From: Penium margaritaceum | Taxonomy: Eukaryota > Streptophyta > Zygnematophyceae > Desmidiales > Peniaceae | Length of the DNA stretch: 64,000 nucleotides | NCBI GenBank assembly: GCA_023375785.1 | Contig: SZWC01000032.1 | Span: 770,917-834,916, forward strand | Reading direction: 5' to 3' | Part shown: positions 12,066-26,958 of the stretch, one piece after another | How the letters are laid out: every line of letters starts with the position of its first letter | How positions within the stretch are numbered: position 1 is the stretch's first letter | Made by a program: the position numbers and the translations under genes | The notes under the pieces: model-generated | Database searches by the model: none | Told to the model about the DNA's origin: nothing | The model's input: only the letters and a program-made list of their open reading frames with translations

Positions 12066-14330
12066 TGGACATTTGTGGTCATGGTCAGTGGCACATGCCA
12101 ACATTGTCAAGGCATTGCGCACAATAGCCGTGCCAAGCCACCGGGTTTTTACCTTGTTTATACCTGCAAAGTCATGCATATTACATGTGCACAGTGATTG
12201 GGCACTCTCACTGTGGCTGACTCGTGTTACGGTTCGTAGAAGTTAAAGTCACTTGGTAAACTTTGTGGTCATGGTCAGTGGCACATGCCAACATTCTCAA
12301 GGCGTTGCGCACATTAGCTGTGCCAATACACCAGGTTTTTCACCCAGTTTATACCTGCAAGGTCATGCATATTAGATGTGTGTTGTGATTGGGCACTTTG
12401 AGCGTGGCTGACTCGTGTTACGATTCGTAGAATTTAAAATCAGTTGGTAAACTTTGTGGTCATGGTCAGTGGCACATGCCAACTTTGTCAAGGCATTGCG
12501 CAAAATAGCCACGCCAAGCCACCAGAATTCTACGTTGTTTATACCTGCAAGGTCATGCCTAGTACATCATAACTGTGATTTGTCTTTCTGACCGTGGCTG
12601 ACTCGTGTTACGATTCATTGAAGTTAAAGTCACTTGGTAAACTTTGTGTTCATCGTCAGTGGCACATGCCAACTTTGACAAGGCATTGCGCACAATAGCC
12701 ACACCGAGCCACCGGTATTATACCTTGTTTATACCTACAAGGTCATGCCCAGTATATGTGCATTGTGACTGGACACTCTGACCGTGGCTGACTCGTGTTA
12801 TGATTCATAGTCGTTTAAAGTAGGTGGTAAACTTTGTGGTCATGGACAGTGGCACATGCCAACTTTGTCAAGGCATTGCGCACAATAGCCGTGCCAAGAA
12901 AGCGGGTTCTTACACTCTTTATACCTGCAAGGTCATGCACATTAGATGTGCACTGTGATTGGGCACTATGACCGTGGCTGACTCGTGTTACGATTCCTAT
13001 AAGTTGAAGTCACTTGGTAATTTTTGTGGTCATGGTCAGTGGCACATGCCAACTTTGTCAAGGCATTGCGCACAATAGGCACGCCAAGCCACCAGTATTC
13101 TACCTTGATTATACCTGCAAGGTCATACCTAGTACATCTGAACTGTGATTGGGCACTCTGACCGTGGCTGACTTGTGTTACAATTCGTAGAAGTTTAAGT
13201 TACTTGGTAAACTTTGTGGTGATGGTCAGTGGCACATGCCAACTTTGTCAAGGCATTGCGCACAATAGCCACAGCGAGCCACCAGTATTCAATCTTTTTT
13301 GTACCTGCAAGGTCATGCCCAGTATATCTGCACTGTGATTGGACACTCTGACCGTGGCTGACTCGTGTTACGGTCAATAGAAGTAAAAGTCACTTTGATA
13401 CATTTGTGGTCATGGTCAGTGGCACATGCCAATGCTGTCAAGGCATTGCGCACAATGGCCACACCAAGCCACCAGTATTCTACCTTGTTGATACCTGAAA
13501 GATCATGCCTAGTATATCTGCACTGTTAGTGGACACTCTGACCGTGGCTGAATCATGTTATAATTCATAGCCGTTTAAGGTACATGGTAAACTTTGAGGT
13601 CATAGTCGGTGGCACATGCCAATTTTGTCAAGGCATTGAGCACAATATTCGTGCCAAGCTACCCGTTTTTTCCCTTGTTCATACCTGCAAGGTCATGCAT
13701 ATTAGATGTGCACTGTGATTGGGCACTCTGACCGTGGCTGACTCGTGTTACGATTCGTAGAAGTTAAAATCACTTGGTAAAGTTTGTGGTCATGGTCAGT
13801 GGCACATGCCAATATTATCAAGGCATTGCGCACAATAGCCACACCAAGCCACCAGTAAAGTACCTTGTTTGCACCTACACGATCATGCCTAGTAAGTCTG
13901 CACAGTTAATGCACACTTTGACCATGGCTGACTCGTGTAATGACCAATCAAGTAAAAGTCCCTTGGATACATTTGTGGCCGTTGAAAATACTTGGCAAAC
14001 TTTGTGGTCATGGTCAGTGGCACATGCCAACTTTATCAAGGCATTGCGCACAATAGCCATGCCATGCCACCAGATTTTTACCTTCTTTATACATGCAGGG
14101 TCATGAATCTTAGATATGCACTGTGATTGGGCACTCTGACCGTAGCTGACTTGTGTTATGATCAATAGGAGTAAAAGTCACTTGGATACATTTGTGGTCA
14201 TGGTAAGTGGAACATGCCAACTTTGTCAAAGCATTTAACACAATAGCCCCACCGAGCCACCAGTATTCTATCTTGTTTATACATGCAAGGTCATGCCCAG
14301 TATATCTGCATTGTGATTGGACACTCTGAC
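12066..14330 (+). repeat. 2.25-kb higher-order unit, copy 2
   Basis: Second copy of the unit at 9,840-12,065, with the matching variants at 12,329, 13,170, 13,431, 13,851 and 13,971. It continues past the point where copy 1 is cut (the GTGGAACATGCC monomer at about 14,210 matches that at 11,955). The first copy was therefore truncated at the recombination junction. The left limit is approximate. Confidence 0.85.
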
Positions 14331-16039
14331 CGTGGCTGGCTCGTGTCTTGATTCATAGCCGTTTAAGGTACTTGGTAAATTTTGTGGTCATGATCAGTGG
14401 CACATGCCAACATTGTCAAGGCATTGTGCACAATAGCCGTGCCAAGCCACCGGTTTTTACCTTTTTTATACCTGCAAGGTCATGCGTTTTTTATGTGCAC
14501 AGTGATTGGGCACTATAGCCGTGGCTAACTCGTGTAACGATTCGTAGAAGTTCAAGTAACTTGCTAGACTTTGTGGTCAAGGTCTGTGGCACATGCCAAC
14601 TTTGTCAAGGGCATGCCTAGTACATCTGCATTGTGATTGGACACCCTGACCGTGGCTGACTCGTGTTATGATCAATAGAAGTACAAGTTACTTTGATACA
14701 TTTGTGGTCATGGTCCTTGGCACATGCGAACTTTTTCAAGGCATTGCGCACAATAGCCACACCGAACCACAAGTATTATGCCTTGTTTATACCTGTACTA
14801 TCATGCCCAGTATATCTGCACTGTGATTGGACACTCTGACCGTGGTTGACTCGTGTTATGATTCATAGCCGTTTAAGGAACTTGGTAAACTTTGTGGTCA
14901 TGGTCAGTGGCACATGCCAACTTTGTCAAGGCATTGCGCACAATAACCGTGCCAAGCCACCGGGTTTTTACCTTGTTTATACGTGCAAGGTAATGCATAT
15001 GAGATGTGCACTTTGATTGGGCAATCTGACTGTGGCTGACTCATGTTACGATTCTTAGAAGTTAAAGTCACTAGGTAAACGTTGTGGTCATGGTCAGTGG
15101 CACATGCCAACTTTGTCAAGGCATTGCGCACAATAGCCACAATGAGCCACCAGTGTTCTACCTTGCTTATACCTGCAAGGTCATGCCCCGTATATCTGCA
15201 CTGTGATTGGACACTCTGGCTGTGGCTGACTCGTGTTATGATTCATAGCCGTTTAAGGTAGTTGGTAAACTTTGTGGTCATGGTCAGTGGCACATGCCAA
15301 ATTTGTCAAGGCATTGAGCACAATAGCCGTGCGAAGCCACCACTTTTTTACCTTGTTTATACCTGCTATGTCATGAATAATAGATGTGCACTGTGATTGG
15401 ACACTCTTACCATGGCTGACTCGTGTTATGATCAATAGAAGTAAAACTCACTTGGATACATTTGTGGTCATGGTCAGTGGCACGTGCCAACTTTGTCAAG
15501 GCAATGCGCACAACAGCCACACCGAGCCACCAGTATTCTACCTTGTTTATACCTGCACGGGCATGCCCATAATATCCCCACTGCGATTGGACACTCTGAC
15601 TGTGGCTGACTCGTGTTATGATTCATAGCCGTTTAAGGTACTTGGTAAACTTTGAGGTCATGGTCAGTAGCACATGCCAATTTTGTCAAGGAATTGCGCA
15701 CAATAGCCGTGCCAAGCCACCGGGTTTTTACCTTGTTTATACCTGCAAGGTCATGCATATTAGATGGGCACTCTGACTGTGGCTGACTCGCGTTACGATT
15801 CGTATAAGTTAAAGTCACTTGGTAAACTTTGTGGTCATGGTCAGTGGCACATGCCAACTTTGTCAAGGCATTGTACATAATAGCCACATCGAGCCACCAG
15901 TATTCTACCTTGTTTATACGTGTAAGGTCATGCCCAGTGCATCTAAACTGTGATTGGGCACTCTGACCGTGGCTGACTCGTGTTACGATTCATAGAAGTT
16001 AAAGTCACCTGGTAAACGTTGTGGTCATGGTCACTGGCA

Positions 16040-16075
16040 CATGCCAACTTTGTCAAGGTTATGAATCTTAACACG
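16040..16075. other. Satellite orientation switch (head-to-head junction)
   Basis: Plus-oriented satellite ends at ...CCAACTTTGTCAAGG, and the next bases TTATGAATCTTAACACGAGT are minus-oriented satellite. The junction lies within about 2 bp of 16,058, with at most a few bases of possible overlap. No N, LTR or other sequence marks the join. Confidence 0.9.
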
Positions 16076-19000
16076 AGTCGGCTATGGTCAGAGTGTTCAA
16101 TCACAGTGCAGATATACTGGGCATGACACTGCATGTATAAATAAGGTAGAATACTGGTGGCTCGGTTGGCTATTTTGGGCAATGCCTTGACAAAGTTGGC
16201 ACGTGCCACTGACCATGACCACGAATACATCCAAGTGACTTTTACTTATATTGGTCATAACACGAGTCAGCCACGGTCAAAGTGTCCAATCACAGTGCAA
16301 ATGTACTAGGAATGATCTTGCAGGTACAAACAAGGTAGAATGCTGGTGGCTTGGTGTGGCCATTGTGCGCAATGCCTTGACAAAGTTGGCAAGTGCCACT
16401 GACCATACCACAAAGCTCACCAAGTGACTTTAACTTCTACGAGATGTAACACGAGTCAGCCACGGTCAGAGTGCCCAATCACAGTTCAGATGTACTAGGC
16501 ATGACCTTGCAGGTATAAACTACGTAAAAAACTGGTGTCTTGGCACGGCTATTTTGCGTAATGCCTTGACAAAGTTGGCATGTGCCACCGACCATGACCA
16601 CAAATGTATCTAAGTGACTTTTACCTCTACTGATCATAACATGAGTCAGCCATGGTCAGAGTGTCCAATCACATTGCATATGTACTAGGCATGATATTGT
16701 AGGTACAAACAAGGTAGAATACTTGTGGCTCGGTGGGGCTATTGTGGGCAATGCCTTGACAAAGTTGGCATGTGCCACTGACCATGAACACAAAGTGTAC
16801 CAAGTGACTTTAACTTCTACGAATTGTAACACGAGTCAGCCACAGTCAGAGTGCCCAATCACATTGCACATCTAATATGCATGACCTTACAGGTATAAAC
16901 AAGGTGAAAACCGGTGGCTTGGCACGGCTATTGTGCGCAATGCCTTGACAAAGTTGGCATGTGCCACTCACCATGACCACAATGTTTACAAAATACCTTA
17001 AACGGCTATGAATCATAACACGGGTCAGCCACGGTTAGAGTGTGCAATCACAGTGGAGATATACTGGGCATGACCTTGCAGGTATAAACAAGGTAGAATA
17101 CTGGTGGCTCGGTGTGGCTATTGTGCGCTATGCCTTGACAAAGTTGGCATGTGCTACTGACCATGACGTCAAATGTATCCAAGTGACTTGTACTTCTATT
17201 GATCATAACACGAGTCAGCCACAGGCAGAGTATCCAATCACAGTGCAGATGTACTAGGCATGATCTTGCAGGTACAAACAAGGTAGAATACCGATGGCTT
17301 GGTGTGGCTATTGTGCGCAATGCCTTGACAAAGTTGGCAAGTGCCACTGACCATGACCACAACGTTTACCAAGTGAATTTAACTTCTACGAATCTTAACA
17401 TGAGTCAGCCAGAGTCAGAGTGCCCAATCACAGTTCAGATGTACTAGGCATGACCTTGCAGATATAGACAAGGTAAAAAACTGGTGGCTTGGCACGGCTA
17501 TTGTGCGCATTACCTTGGCAAGTTTGTCACGTGCCACTTACCATGACCACAAAGTTTACCAAGAACCTTAAACGGCTATGAATCATAACACGAGTCAGAC
17601 ACAGTCAGAGTGTCCAATCATAGTGCAGATATACTGGGCATGACCTTCCACGTACAAACGTGGTAGAATACTGGTGGCTCGGTGTGGCTATTTTGCGCAC
17701 TGCCTTGAAAACGTTTGCATGTGCCACTGACCATGACCACAAGTGTATCCAAGTGACTTTTACTACCATTGATCATAACACGAGTCAGCCACTGTCAGAG
17801 TGTCTAATCAAAGTGCATATGTGCTATGCATGAGCTTGCAGGTGCAAACAAGGTAGAATACTGCTGGCTTGGTGTGCGCAATGCCTTGATAGTGTTGGCA
17901 TGTGCCACTCACCATGGTCACAAATTTTAACAAGTGACTTTAACTTCTACGAATCGTTACACAAGTCATCCACGGTCAGAGTGCCCAATCACAGCGTACA
18001 TCTAATATGCATGAACTTGCAGGTAAAAAAAGGTAATAAACCGGTGGCTTGGCACGGCTATTGTGCGCAATGCCTTGACAAAGTTGGCATGTGCCACTGA
18101 CCATGACCACAAAGTTTACCAACTACATTAAACGGCTATGAATCATAACACGAGTCGGCCACGGTCAGAGTGTTTAATTAAAGTGCAGATATACTGGGCA
18201 TGATCCTGCAGGTAAAAACAAGGTAGAATACTGGTGGCTCGGTTGGCTATTTTGCGCAATGCCTTGACAAAGTTGGCACGTGCCACTGACCATGACCACG
18301 AATATATCCAAGTGACCTTTACTTATATTGATCATAACACGAGTCAGCCACAGTCCAAGGGTCCAATCTCATTGCAAATGTACTAGGAATGATCTTGCAG
18401 GTACAAACAAGGTAGAATACTGGTGGCTTGGTGTGGCTATTGTGCGCAATGCCTTGACAAAGTTGGAAAGTGCCACTGACCATGACCACAAAGCTCACCA
18501 AGGGACTTTAACTTCTACGGAATCTAACACGAGTCAGCCACGGTCAGAGTGCCCAATCACAGTTAAGATGTACTAGGCATGACCTTCCAGGTATAAACAA
18601 GGTAAAAAACCGGTGGTTTGGCACAGCTATTGTGGGCAATGCCTTGACAAAGCTGGCATGTGCCACTGACCATGACAACAACGTTTACCAAGTACCTTAA
18701 ATGGCTATGAATCATAACACGAGTCAGCCACGGTCAGAGTGTCCAATCACAGTGCAGATATACTAGGCATGACATTGCAGGTATAAACAAGGTAGAATAC
18801 TGGTGGCTTGGTGTGGCTATTGTGCGCAATACCTTGAAAAAGTTGGCATGTGCCACTGACCACGACCACAAATGTATCCAAGTGACTTTTACTTCTATTG
18901 ATCATAACACAAGTCAGTAATGGTGAAGGTGTCCAATCACAGTGCAGATGTATTAGGCATGTTCTTGCAATTGCAAACAAGGTAGAATACCGGTGGCTCG

Positions 19001-22000
19001 GTGTGGCTATTGTGCGCAATTCCTTGACAAAGTTGGCATGTGCCACTGACCATGACCACAAAGATTACCAAGTGACTTTGAATTATACGAATCATAACAC
19101 GAGTCAGCCACGGTCAAAGTACCCAATCACAGTGCACATCTAATGTGGATGACCTTGCACGTATAAACAGGGTAAAAGTTTGGTGTATTCGGATGGCTAT
19201 TGTGCGCAATGCCTTGACAAAGTTGGCATGTGCCACTGACCATGACCACAAAGTTTACCAAGTGACTTTGAACTTCTTCGAACAGTAACACGGGTCAGCC
19301 ACAATCAGAGTGCCAAATCACAGTTTAGATGTACTAGGCATGACTATGCAGGTCTTAAAATGGTGAAAATCCGGTGGTTTGGCACGGCTATTGTGCGCAA
19401 TGCCATGACAAAGTTGGCATGTGCCACTGACCATGAGCACAAAGTTTACCAAAAACCTTAAACGGATATGAATCATAACACGAGTCAGCCACGGTCAGAG
19501 TGTCCAATCACGGTGCATATGTACTGGGCATGACCTTACATAAATAAAGGGGTAGAAAACTGGTGGCTCAGTGTGGCTATTGTGTGTAATGCCCTGACAA
19601 AGTTGGCATGTGCCACTGACCATGACCACAAATGTATCCAATTGACTTTTACTTATATCGATCATAACACGTGTCAGCCATGGTCAGAGTGTCCAATCAC
19701 AGTGCAGACGAACTAGGCATGACCTTGCATATATAGACAAAGTAAAAGCCCGGTGGCTTGGCTCGGCTATTGTGCGCACTACCTTGACAAATTTGGCATG
19801 TGCCACTGACCATGACCACAAAGTTTACCAAGTACATTATACGGCTATGAATCATAACACGAGTCAGCCACGGTCAGAGTTTCCAGTCACAGTGCAGATA
19901 TACTGGGCATGACCTTGCAGGTATAAACAAGGTAGAATACTAGTGGCTCGGTTGGCCAGTTTGCGCGATGCCTGACAAAGTTGGCACGTGCCACCGACCA
20001 TGACCACGATTATATCCAATAGACTTTTACTTCTATTGATCATATCACGAGTCAGCCACGATCAAATGTCCAATCACAGTGCAAATGTTATAGGCATGAT
20101 CTTGTAGGTACAAACAAGGTGGAATACTGGTGGCTCGGTGTGGCTATTTTGAGCAATACCTTGACAAAGTTGGCATGTGCCACTGACAATGACCACAAAG
20201 CTTACCAAGTGATTTTAGCTTCTACGAAACATAACATGGGTCAGCCACGGTCAGAGTGTCCAATCACAGTTCAGATGTACTAGGCATGACCTTGCAGGTA
20301 TAAATAATGTAAAAAACAAGTGGCTTGGCACAGCTTTTGTGCACAATGCCTTGACAAAGTTAGCATGTGCCACTGACCATGACCACAAAGATTACCAAGT
20401 GACTTTAACTTATACGAATCGTAACACGAGTCAGCCACAGTCAGAGTGCCCAATCACAGTTCAGATGTACTAGGCATGACCTTGCAGTTATAAACAAGGT
20501 AAAAAACCGGCAGCTTGGCACGGCTATTGTGCGCAATGCCTTGACAAAATTGGCATGTGCCACTGACCATGACCACAAAGTTTACCAAGAACCTTAAATG
20601 GCTATGAATCATAACACGAGTCTGCCACGGTCAGAGTATCGAATCATAGTGCAGATATACTGGGCATGACCTTACAGGTATTAGAAAGGTAGAAAACTGG
20701 TGGCTCGGTGTGGCTATTGTGTGCAATGCCCTGACAAAGTTGGCATGCACCACTGACCATGACGACAACTGTATCCAAGTCACTTTTACTTCTATAAACC
20801 ATAACACAATCAGCCACAGTCAGAGTATCCAATTACAGTGCAGATGTACTAGGAATGATCTTGTAGGTTCAAACAAGGTAGAATACTAGTGGCTTGGTGT
20901 GGCTATATTGCGCTATGCCTTCACAAAGTTGGCATGTGCCACTGACCATGACCCCAAATGTATCCAAGTGACTTTTAATTCTCTGGATCATAACACGAGT
21001 CAGCCACGGTCAGAGTGTCTAATCACAGCGCGGATGTACTAGGCATGGTCACGCACGTGCAAACAAGGTAGAATACTGGTGGCTCGGTTTGGCTATTGTG
21101 CGCAATGCCTTGACAAAGTTAGCATGTGCCACTGACCATGACCACAAATGTATCCAAGTGACTTTTACTTTTATTGATCATAACACGAGTCACCCACGGT
21201 CAGAGTGTCCAATCACAGTGCAGACATAGTAGGCATGATCTTGCGGGTTCAAAGAAGGGAGAATACTGGTGGCTCGGTGTGGCTATTGTGCGCAAGGCCT
21301 TGACAAAGTTGGCATGTGCCACTGACCATGACCACAAAGTTTACCAAGTGACATGAACTTTTACGAATCGTAACACGAATCAGCCACGGTCATAGTGCCC
21401 GATCACAACGCACACCTAATATGGATGACATTGCAGGTATAAACAAGGTAAAATACCGGTGGCTTGGCACGGCTATTGTGCGCAATGCCTTGACAAAGTT
21501 GGAATGTGCCACTGCCATGACCATAAAGTTTACCAAGTACCTTAAACGGCTATGAATCATTACACGAGTCAGCCATGGTCAGAATGTCCAATCTCAGTGC
21601 AGATATAATGGGCATGACCTTGCACGTATGAGCTATAATACTGGTGGCTCGGTGTGGCTATTGTGCGCAATGCCTTGACAAAGTTGGCATGTGCCGCTGA
21701 CCATGACCACAAATGTATCCAAGTTAGTTTTACTTCTATTGATCATAATACGAGTCAGCCATGCTCAGAGTGTCAAATCACAGTGCAGATGTACTATGCA
21801 TGATCTTGCAGGTGCAAACAAGGTAGAATACAGGTGGCTCCGTGTGGCTATTGTGCGCAATGCCTTGACAAAGTTGGCATGTGCCACTGACCATGATGAC
21901 AAAGTTTACCAAGTGACTTGAACTTCTACGAATCATAACACGAGTCAGCCACGGTCAGACTGCCCAATCACAGCGCACATCTAACATCCATGACCAGGTA

Positions 22001-25000
22001 TAAAAAAGGTAAGTAACATGTGGCTTGGCACGGCTTTTGTGTGCAATGCCTTGACAATGTTGGCATGTGCCACTACCATGACCACAAAGTTTACCAAGTA
22101 CCTTAAACGGCTATGAATCATGACACAAGTCAGCCACGGTCGGAGTGTCCAATCTCAGTGCAGATATACTGTGCATGAACTTGCACGTATAATCTAGAAT
22201 ACTGGTGGCTCGGTGTGGCTATCGTGTGCAATGCCTTGACAAAGTTGGCATGTGCCACTGACCATGACCAAAATGTATCCAAGTGAGTTTTACTTCTATT
22301 GATCATAACTCAAGTCAGCCACGGTCAGAGTGCCCAATCACAGTGCAGATGTAGTAGGCATGATCTTGCAGGTGGAAACAACGTAGAATACTGGTGGCTC
22401 GGTGTGGCTATTGTGTGCAATGCTTTGACAAACTTGGCATGTGCCACTGACCATGACCACAATGTTTACCAAGTGACTTTAATTTCTACGAATTGTAACA
22501 CGAGTCAGCCACTGGCGGAGTGCCCAATCACAGTTCAGATGTACTAGGCATTAACTTGCAGGTATGAACAAGGTAAATAGCTGGTGGCTTGGCACGCCTA
22601 TTGTGCGCAATGCCTTGACAAAGTTGGCATGTGCCACTGACCATGACCACAAAGTTTACCAAGTACCCTAAACGGCGATGAATCATAACACGAGTTAGCC
22701 ACGGTCAGAGTGTCCAATCACAGTGCAGATGTACTAGGCATGATCTTATGGGTACAAACAAGGTAGAATACTCATGGCTCGTTGTGGCTTTTGTGCGCAA
22801 TGCCTTGACAAACTTGGCATGTGCAACTGACCATGACCACAAATGTATCCAAGTGACTTTTAATTCTATTGATCATAACACAAGTCAGCCACGTTCAGAG
22901 TGTCCAATCACAGTACAGATATAGTGGGCATGAACTTGCAGGTATAAACAAGGTAGAATACTGGTGGCTCAGTGTGGCTATTGTGCGCAATGCCTTGACA
23001 AAGTTGGCATGTGCCACAGACCATGACCACAAATGTTTCCAAGTAACTTTTACTTATATTGATCATAACACCAGTCAGCCATGGTCAGAGTGCCCAATCA
23101 CAGTGCCCATCTAATATGCATGACCTTGCATATATAAACAAGGAAAAAAACCGGTGGCTTGGCAGGGCCATTGTGCGCAATGCCTTGACAAAGTTGGCAT
23201 GTTCCACTGACCATGACCACAAATGTATCCAATTGACTTTTACTTCTATTGATCATAACACGAGACAGCCACGGTCAGAGTGTCGAATCACAGTGCAGAT
23301 GTACTAGACATGGTCTTGCACGTACAAACAAGGTACAATACTAGTGGCTTGTTGTGGCTATTGTGCGCAATGCCTAGACAAAGGCGGAATGTGCCACTGA
23401 CCATGGCCACAACGTTGACCAAGTGACTTTAACTTGTACGAATCGTAACACGAGTCAGCCATGGTGAGAGTGCCCAATCACAGTACACATCTAAATTGCA
23501 TGACCTTTCAGGTATAAACAAGGTTAAAACCCGGTGGCTTGGCACGGCTATTGTGCGCAATGCCTTGAAAACCTTTGCATGTGCCACTGACCATGACCAC
23601 AAAGTTTACGAAGTACCTTAAACAACTATGAATCAGAACAATAGTCAGCCACGGTCAGAGTGTCCAATCACAGTGCAGATATACTGGGCATGACCTTGCA
23701 GGTGTAATCAAGGTATGATACTGGTGGCTCGGTTTGGCTATTGTGTGCAATGCCTTGACAAAGTTGGCATGTTCCCCTGACCATGACCACAAATGTATCC
23801 AAGTGACTTTTACTTATATTGATCATCACACGAAATGCCACGGCCAGGGTGTCCAATCACAGTTCAGATGTACTAGGCATAATCTTGCAAGTGCAAACAA
23901 GGTATAATACTGGTGCCTCGGTGTGGCTATTGTGCGCAATGCCAAAACAAAGTTGGCAGTTGCCACTGACCATGACCACAAAGGTATCCGAGTGACTTTT
24001 ATTTCTATTGATAACAACACAAGTCAGCAACGGTCAGAGTGTCCAATCACAGTGCAGATGTACTAGGCATGATCTTGCAGGTGCAAACAAGGTAGAATAC
24101 TGGTGGCTCGGTGTGGCTATTATGCGCAATGCCTTGACAAAGTTGGCATGTGCCACTGACCATGACCACATAGTTTACCAAGTGACTTTAACTTATACGA
24201 ATTGTAACACGAGTCAGCCATGGTCAGAGTGCCAAATAACATATAGTATGCATGACCTTGCAGGTGTCAACAAGGCAAAAAACCGGTGGCTTGGCACGGC
24301 TATTGGATGCCATGCCTTGACCAATTTGGCATGTGCCACTGACCATGACCACAACGCTCATCACGTGACTTTAACTTATACGAATCGTAACACGGGTCAG
24401 CCACGATCAGAGTGCCCAATCACAGTGCACATCTAATATGCATGACCTTGCTGGTATAAACAAGGTCAAATACCAGTGGCTTGGTACGGCGACTGTGCGC
24501 AATGCCTTGACCAAGTTGGCATGTGCCACTAACCATGACCACAAAGTCTACCAAGTACCTTAAACGGCTATGAATCTTAACACGAGTCAGCCACAGTCGG
24601 AGTGTCCTATCACACTGCAGATACACTGGGCATAACCTTTCAGGTACAAACAAGGTACAATACTGGTGTCTCAGTGTGGTTATTGTGCGCAATGCCTTGA
24701 CTACGTTGGCATGTGCCACTGACCATGACCACAAATAGATCCAAGTGACTTTTACTTCTACTGATCATAACACAAGTCAGCCACGGTCAGAGTGTCCAAT
24801 CACAGTGCAAATGTACTAGGCATGATATTGCAGGTGCAAACAAGGTAGAATACTGGTGGCTCGGTGTGGCTATTGTGCGCAATGCGTTGACAAAGTCGGC
24901 ATGTGTCACTGACCATGACCACATAGTTTACCAAGTGACTTTCACTTCTACAAATTGTAACACAAGTCAGCCACAGTCAGAGTGTTTAGTGACATTGCAA

Positions 25001-26958
25001 ATCTAATTTGCATGACCTCGTAGGTATAAACAAGGTAAAAAACCGGTGGCTTGGCATGGTTATTGTATTTTATGCCTTGACAAGGTTGGCATGTGCCACT
25101 GAACATGACCACAAAGTTTACCAAGTACCTTAAACGGCTATGAATTATAAGACGAGTCAACCACGATCAGAGTTTCCAATTTCAGTGCAGATATACTAGG
25201 CATGACCTTGTCGGTATAAAAAGGGTAGAATACTACTGGCTCGGTGTGGCTATTGTGCGCAATGCCTTTACAAAGCTGGCATGTGCCGCTGACCATGACC
25301 ACAAATGTATCCAAGTGAGTTTTACTTCTATTGATCATAACACGAGTCAGCCACGGTCAGAGTGTCCAATGACAGTGCAGATGTACTAGGCATGATCTTG
25401 CAGGTACAAACAAGGTAGAATACTGGTGGCTCAGTGTGGCTATTGTGCGTAATGCCTTGACAAAGTTTGCATGTGCCACTGACCATGACCACAAAGTTTA
25501 CCAAGTACCTTAAACGGCTATGAATCATAACACGAGTCAGCCACGGTCAGAGTGTCCAGTCACTGTGCAGATGTACTAGGCATGATCTTGTAGGTACAAA
25601 CAAGGTAGGATACTAGTGGTTCAGTGTGACTATTGTGCGCAATGCCTTGACAAAGTTGGCATGTGCCACTAACCATGACCACAAATGTATCCAAGTGACG
25701 TTTACTTCTATTGATCATAACACGAGTCAGCCACTGTCATAGTGTCCAATGACAGTGCACATGTACTAGGCATGATCTTGCAGGTACAAACAAGGTAGAA
25801 TACTGGTGGCTCGGTGTGGCTATTGTGCGCAATGCCTTGATAAAGTTGGCATGTGCCACTGACCATGACCACAAAGTTTACCAAGTACCTTAAACGGCTA
25901 TGAACCATAACACGAGTCAGCCATGGTGAGAGTGTCCAATCATAGTGCAGATGTACTAGGCATGATATTGCAGGTGCAAACAAGGTAGAATAGTAGTGGC
26001 TCGGTGTGGCTATTGTGCGGAATGCCTTGACAAGGTTGGCATGTGCCACTGACCATGACCACAATGTTTACCAAGTGACTTTAACTTCTACGAATCATAA
26101 CACAAGTCAGCCACGGTGCGAGTACCCAATCACAGTGCACATCTAATATGCATGACCTTTCAGGTATAAACAGGGTAGAAAGCCGGTGTCTTGGCACGGC
26201 TATTGTGCGCAATGCCTTGACAAAGTTGGCATGTGCCACTAACCAGGACCACAAAGTTTACCAAGTACCTTGAACAATATGAATCATAACACGAGTCAGC
26301 CACGTTCAGATTATCCATTCACAGTGCAGATATACTGGGCATGACCTTGCAGATATAAACAAGGTAGACTACTGGTGGCTCGGTGTGGCTACTGGCCAGT
26401 GCCTTGACAAAGTTGGCATGTGCCACTGAACATGACCACGAATGTATCCAGGTGACTTTTACTTCTATTGACCACAACATGAGTCAGCCACGGTCAGAGT
26501 GTCCAATCACAGTGCAGATGTACTAGGCATGATATTGCAGGTTCAAACAAGGTAGAATACTGGTGGTTTGGTGTGCGAATGTGCACAATACCTTAACCAA
26601 GTTGGCATGTGCCACTGATCATGACCACAAAGTTTACCAAGTGACTTTAACTTCTACGAATCGTCACACGAGTCAGCCACAGGAAGAGTGCCCAATCACA
26701 GTTTAGATGTACTAGGCATGACCTCTAGGTATAGACAAGGTAAAAAACCGGTGGCTTGGTACGGCTATTGTGCGCAATGCCTTGAAAAAATTGGCATGTG
26801 CCACTTACCATGACCACAACTTTTACCAAGTACCATAAACGTCTATGAAGCATAGCACGAGTCAGCCACGGTTAGAGTGTGCAATCACTGTGCAGATATA
26901 CTAGGCATGACCTTACTGGTATAAACAAGGCAGATTACTGGTGGCTCCGTGTGGCTAT
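16058..26958 (-). repeat. Tandem satellite array, block 3 (minus orientation)
   Basis: Same satellite on the opposite strand: TTGGCATGTGCCACTGACCA, CCTTAAACGGCTATGAATCA (B head) and ACTTTTACTTCTATTGATCA (A head). Variant monomers recur in tandem. One with CTCGGTTGGC and CACGTGCCACTGACCATGAC appears at 16,161, 18,238 and 19,947, spaced 2,077 and 1,709 bp (about 11 and 9 monomers). No gene seen. Confidence 0.97.
26954..26958. repeat. Target-site duplication GCTAT, left copy
   Basis: GCTAT immediately precedes the retroelement and recurs at 30,439-30,443. Together they restore the satellite word GTGTGGCTATTG. Confidence 0.93.

Larger units (their letters stand above)
7279..16057 (+). repeat. 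Tandem satellite array, block 2 (plus orientation)
   Basis: Continues the ~190-bp array in the same phase as before the solo LTR. Bodies with GCCGTGCCAAGCCACCGG and CATGCATATTAGATG are regularly followed by GGGCAC and a C head. Bodies with CCCAGTATATCTGC usually precede a B head, and bodies with CCTAGTACATCTGC usually precede an A head. Truncated monomers occur at about 14,605 (GTCAAGG joined to GCATGCCTAG) and about 15,765 (loss of ~13 bp). The array ends at the orientation switch near 16,058. No gene seen. Confidence 0.97.
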
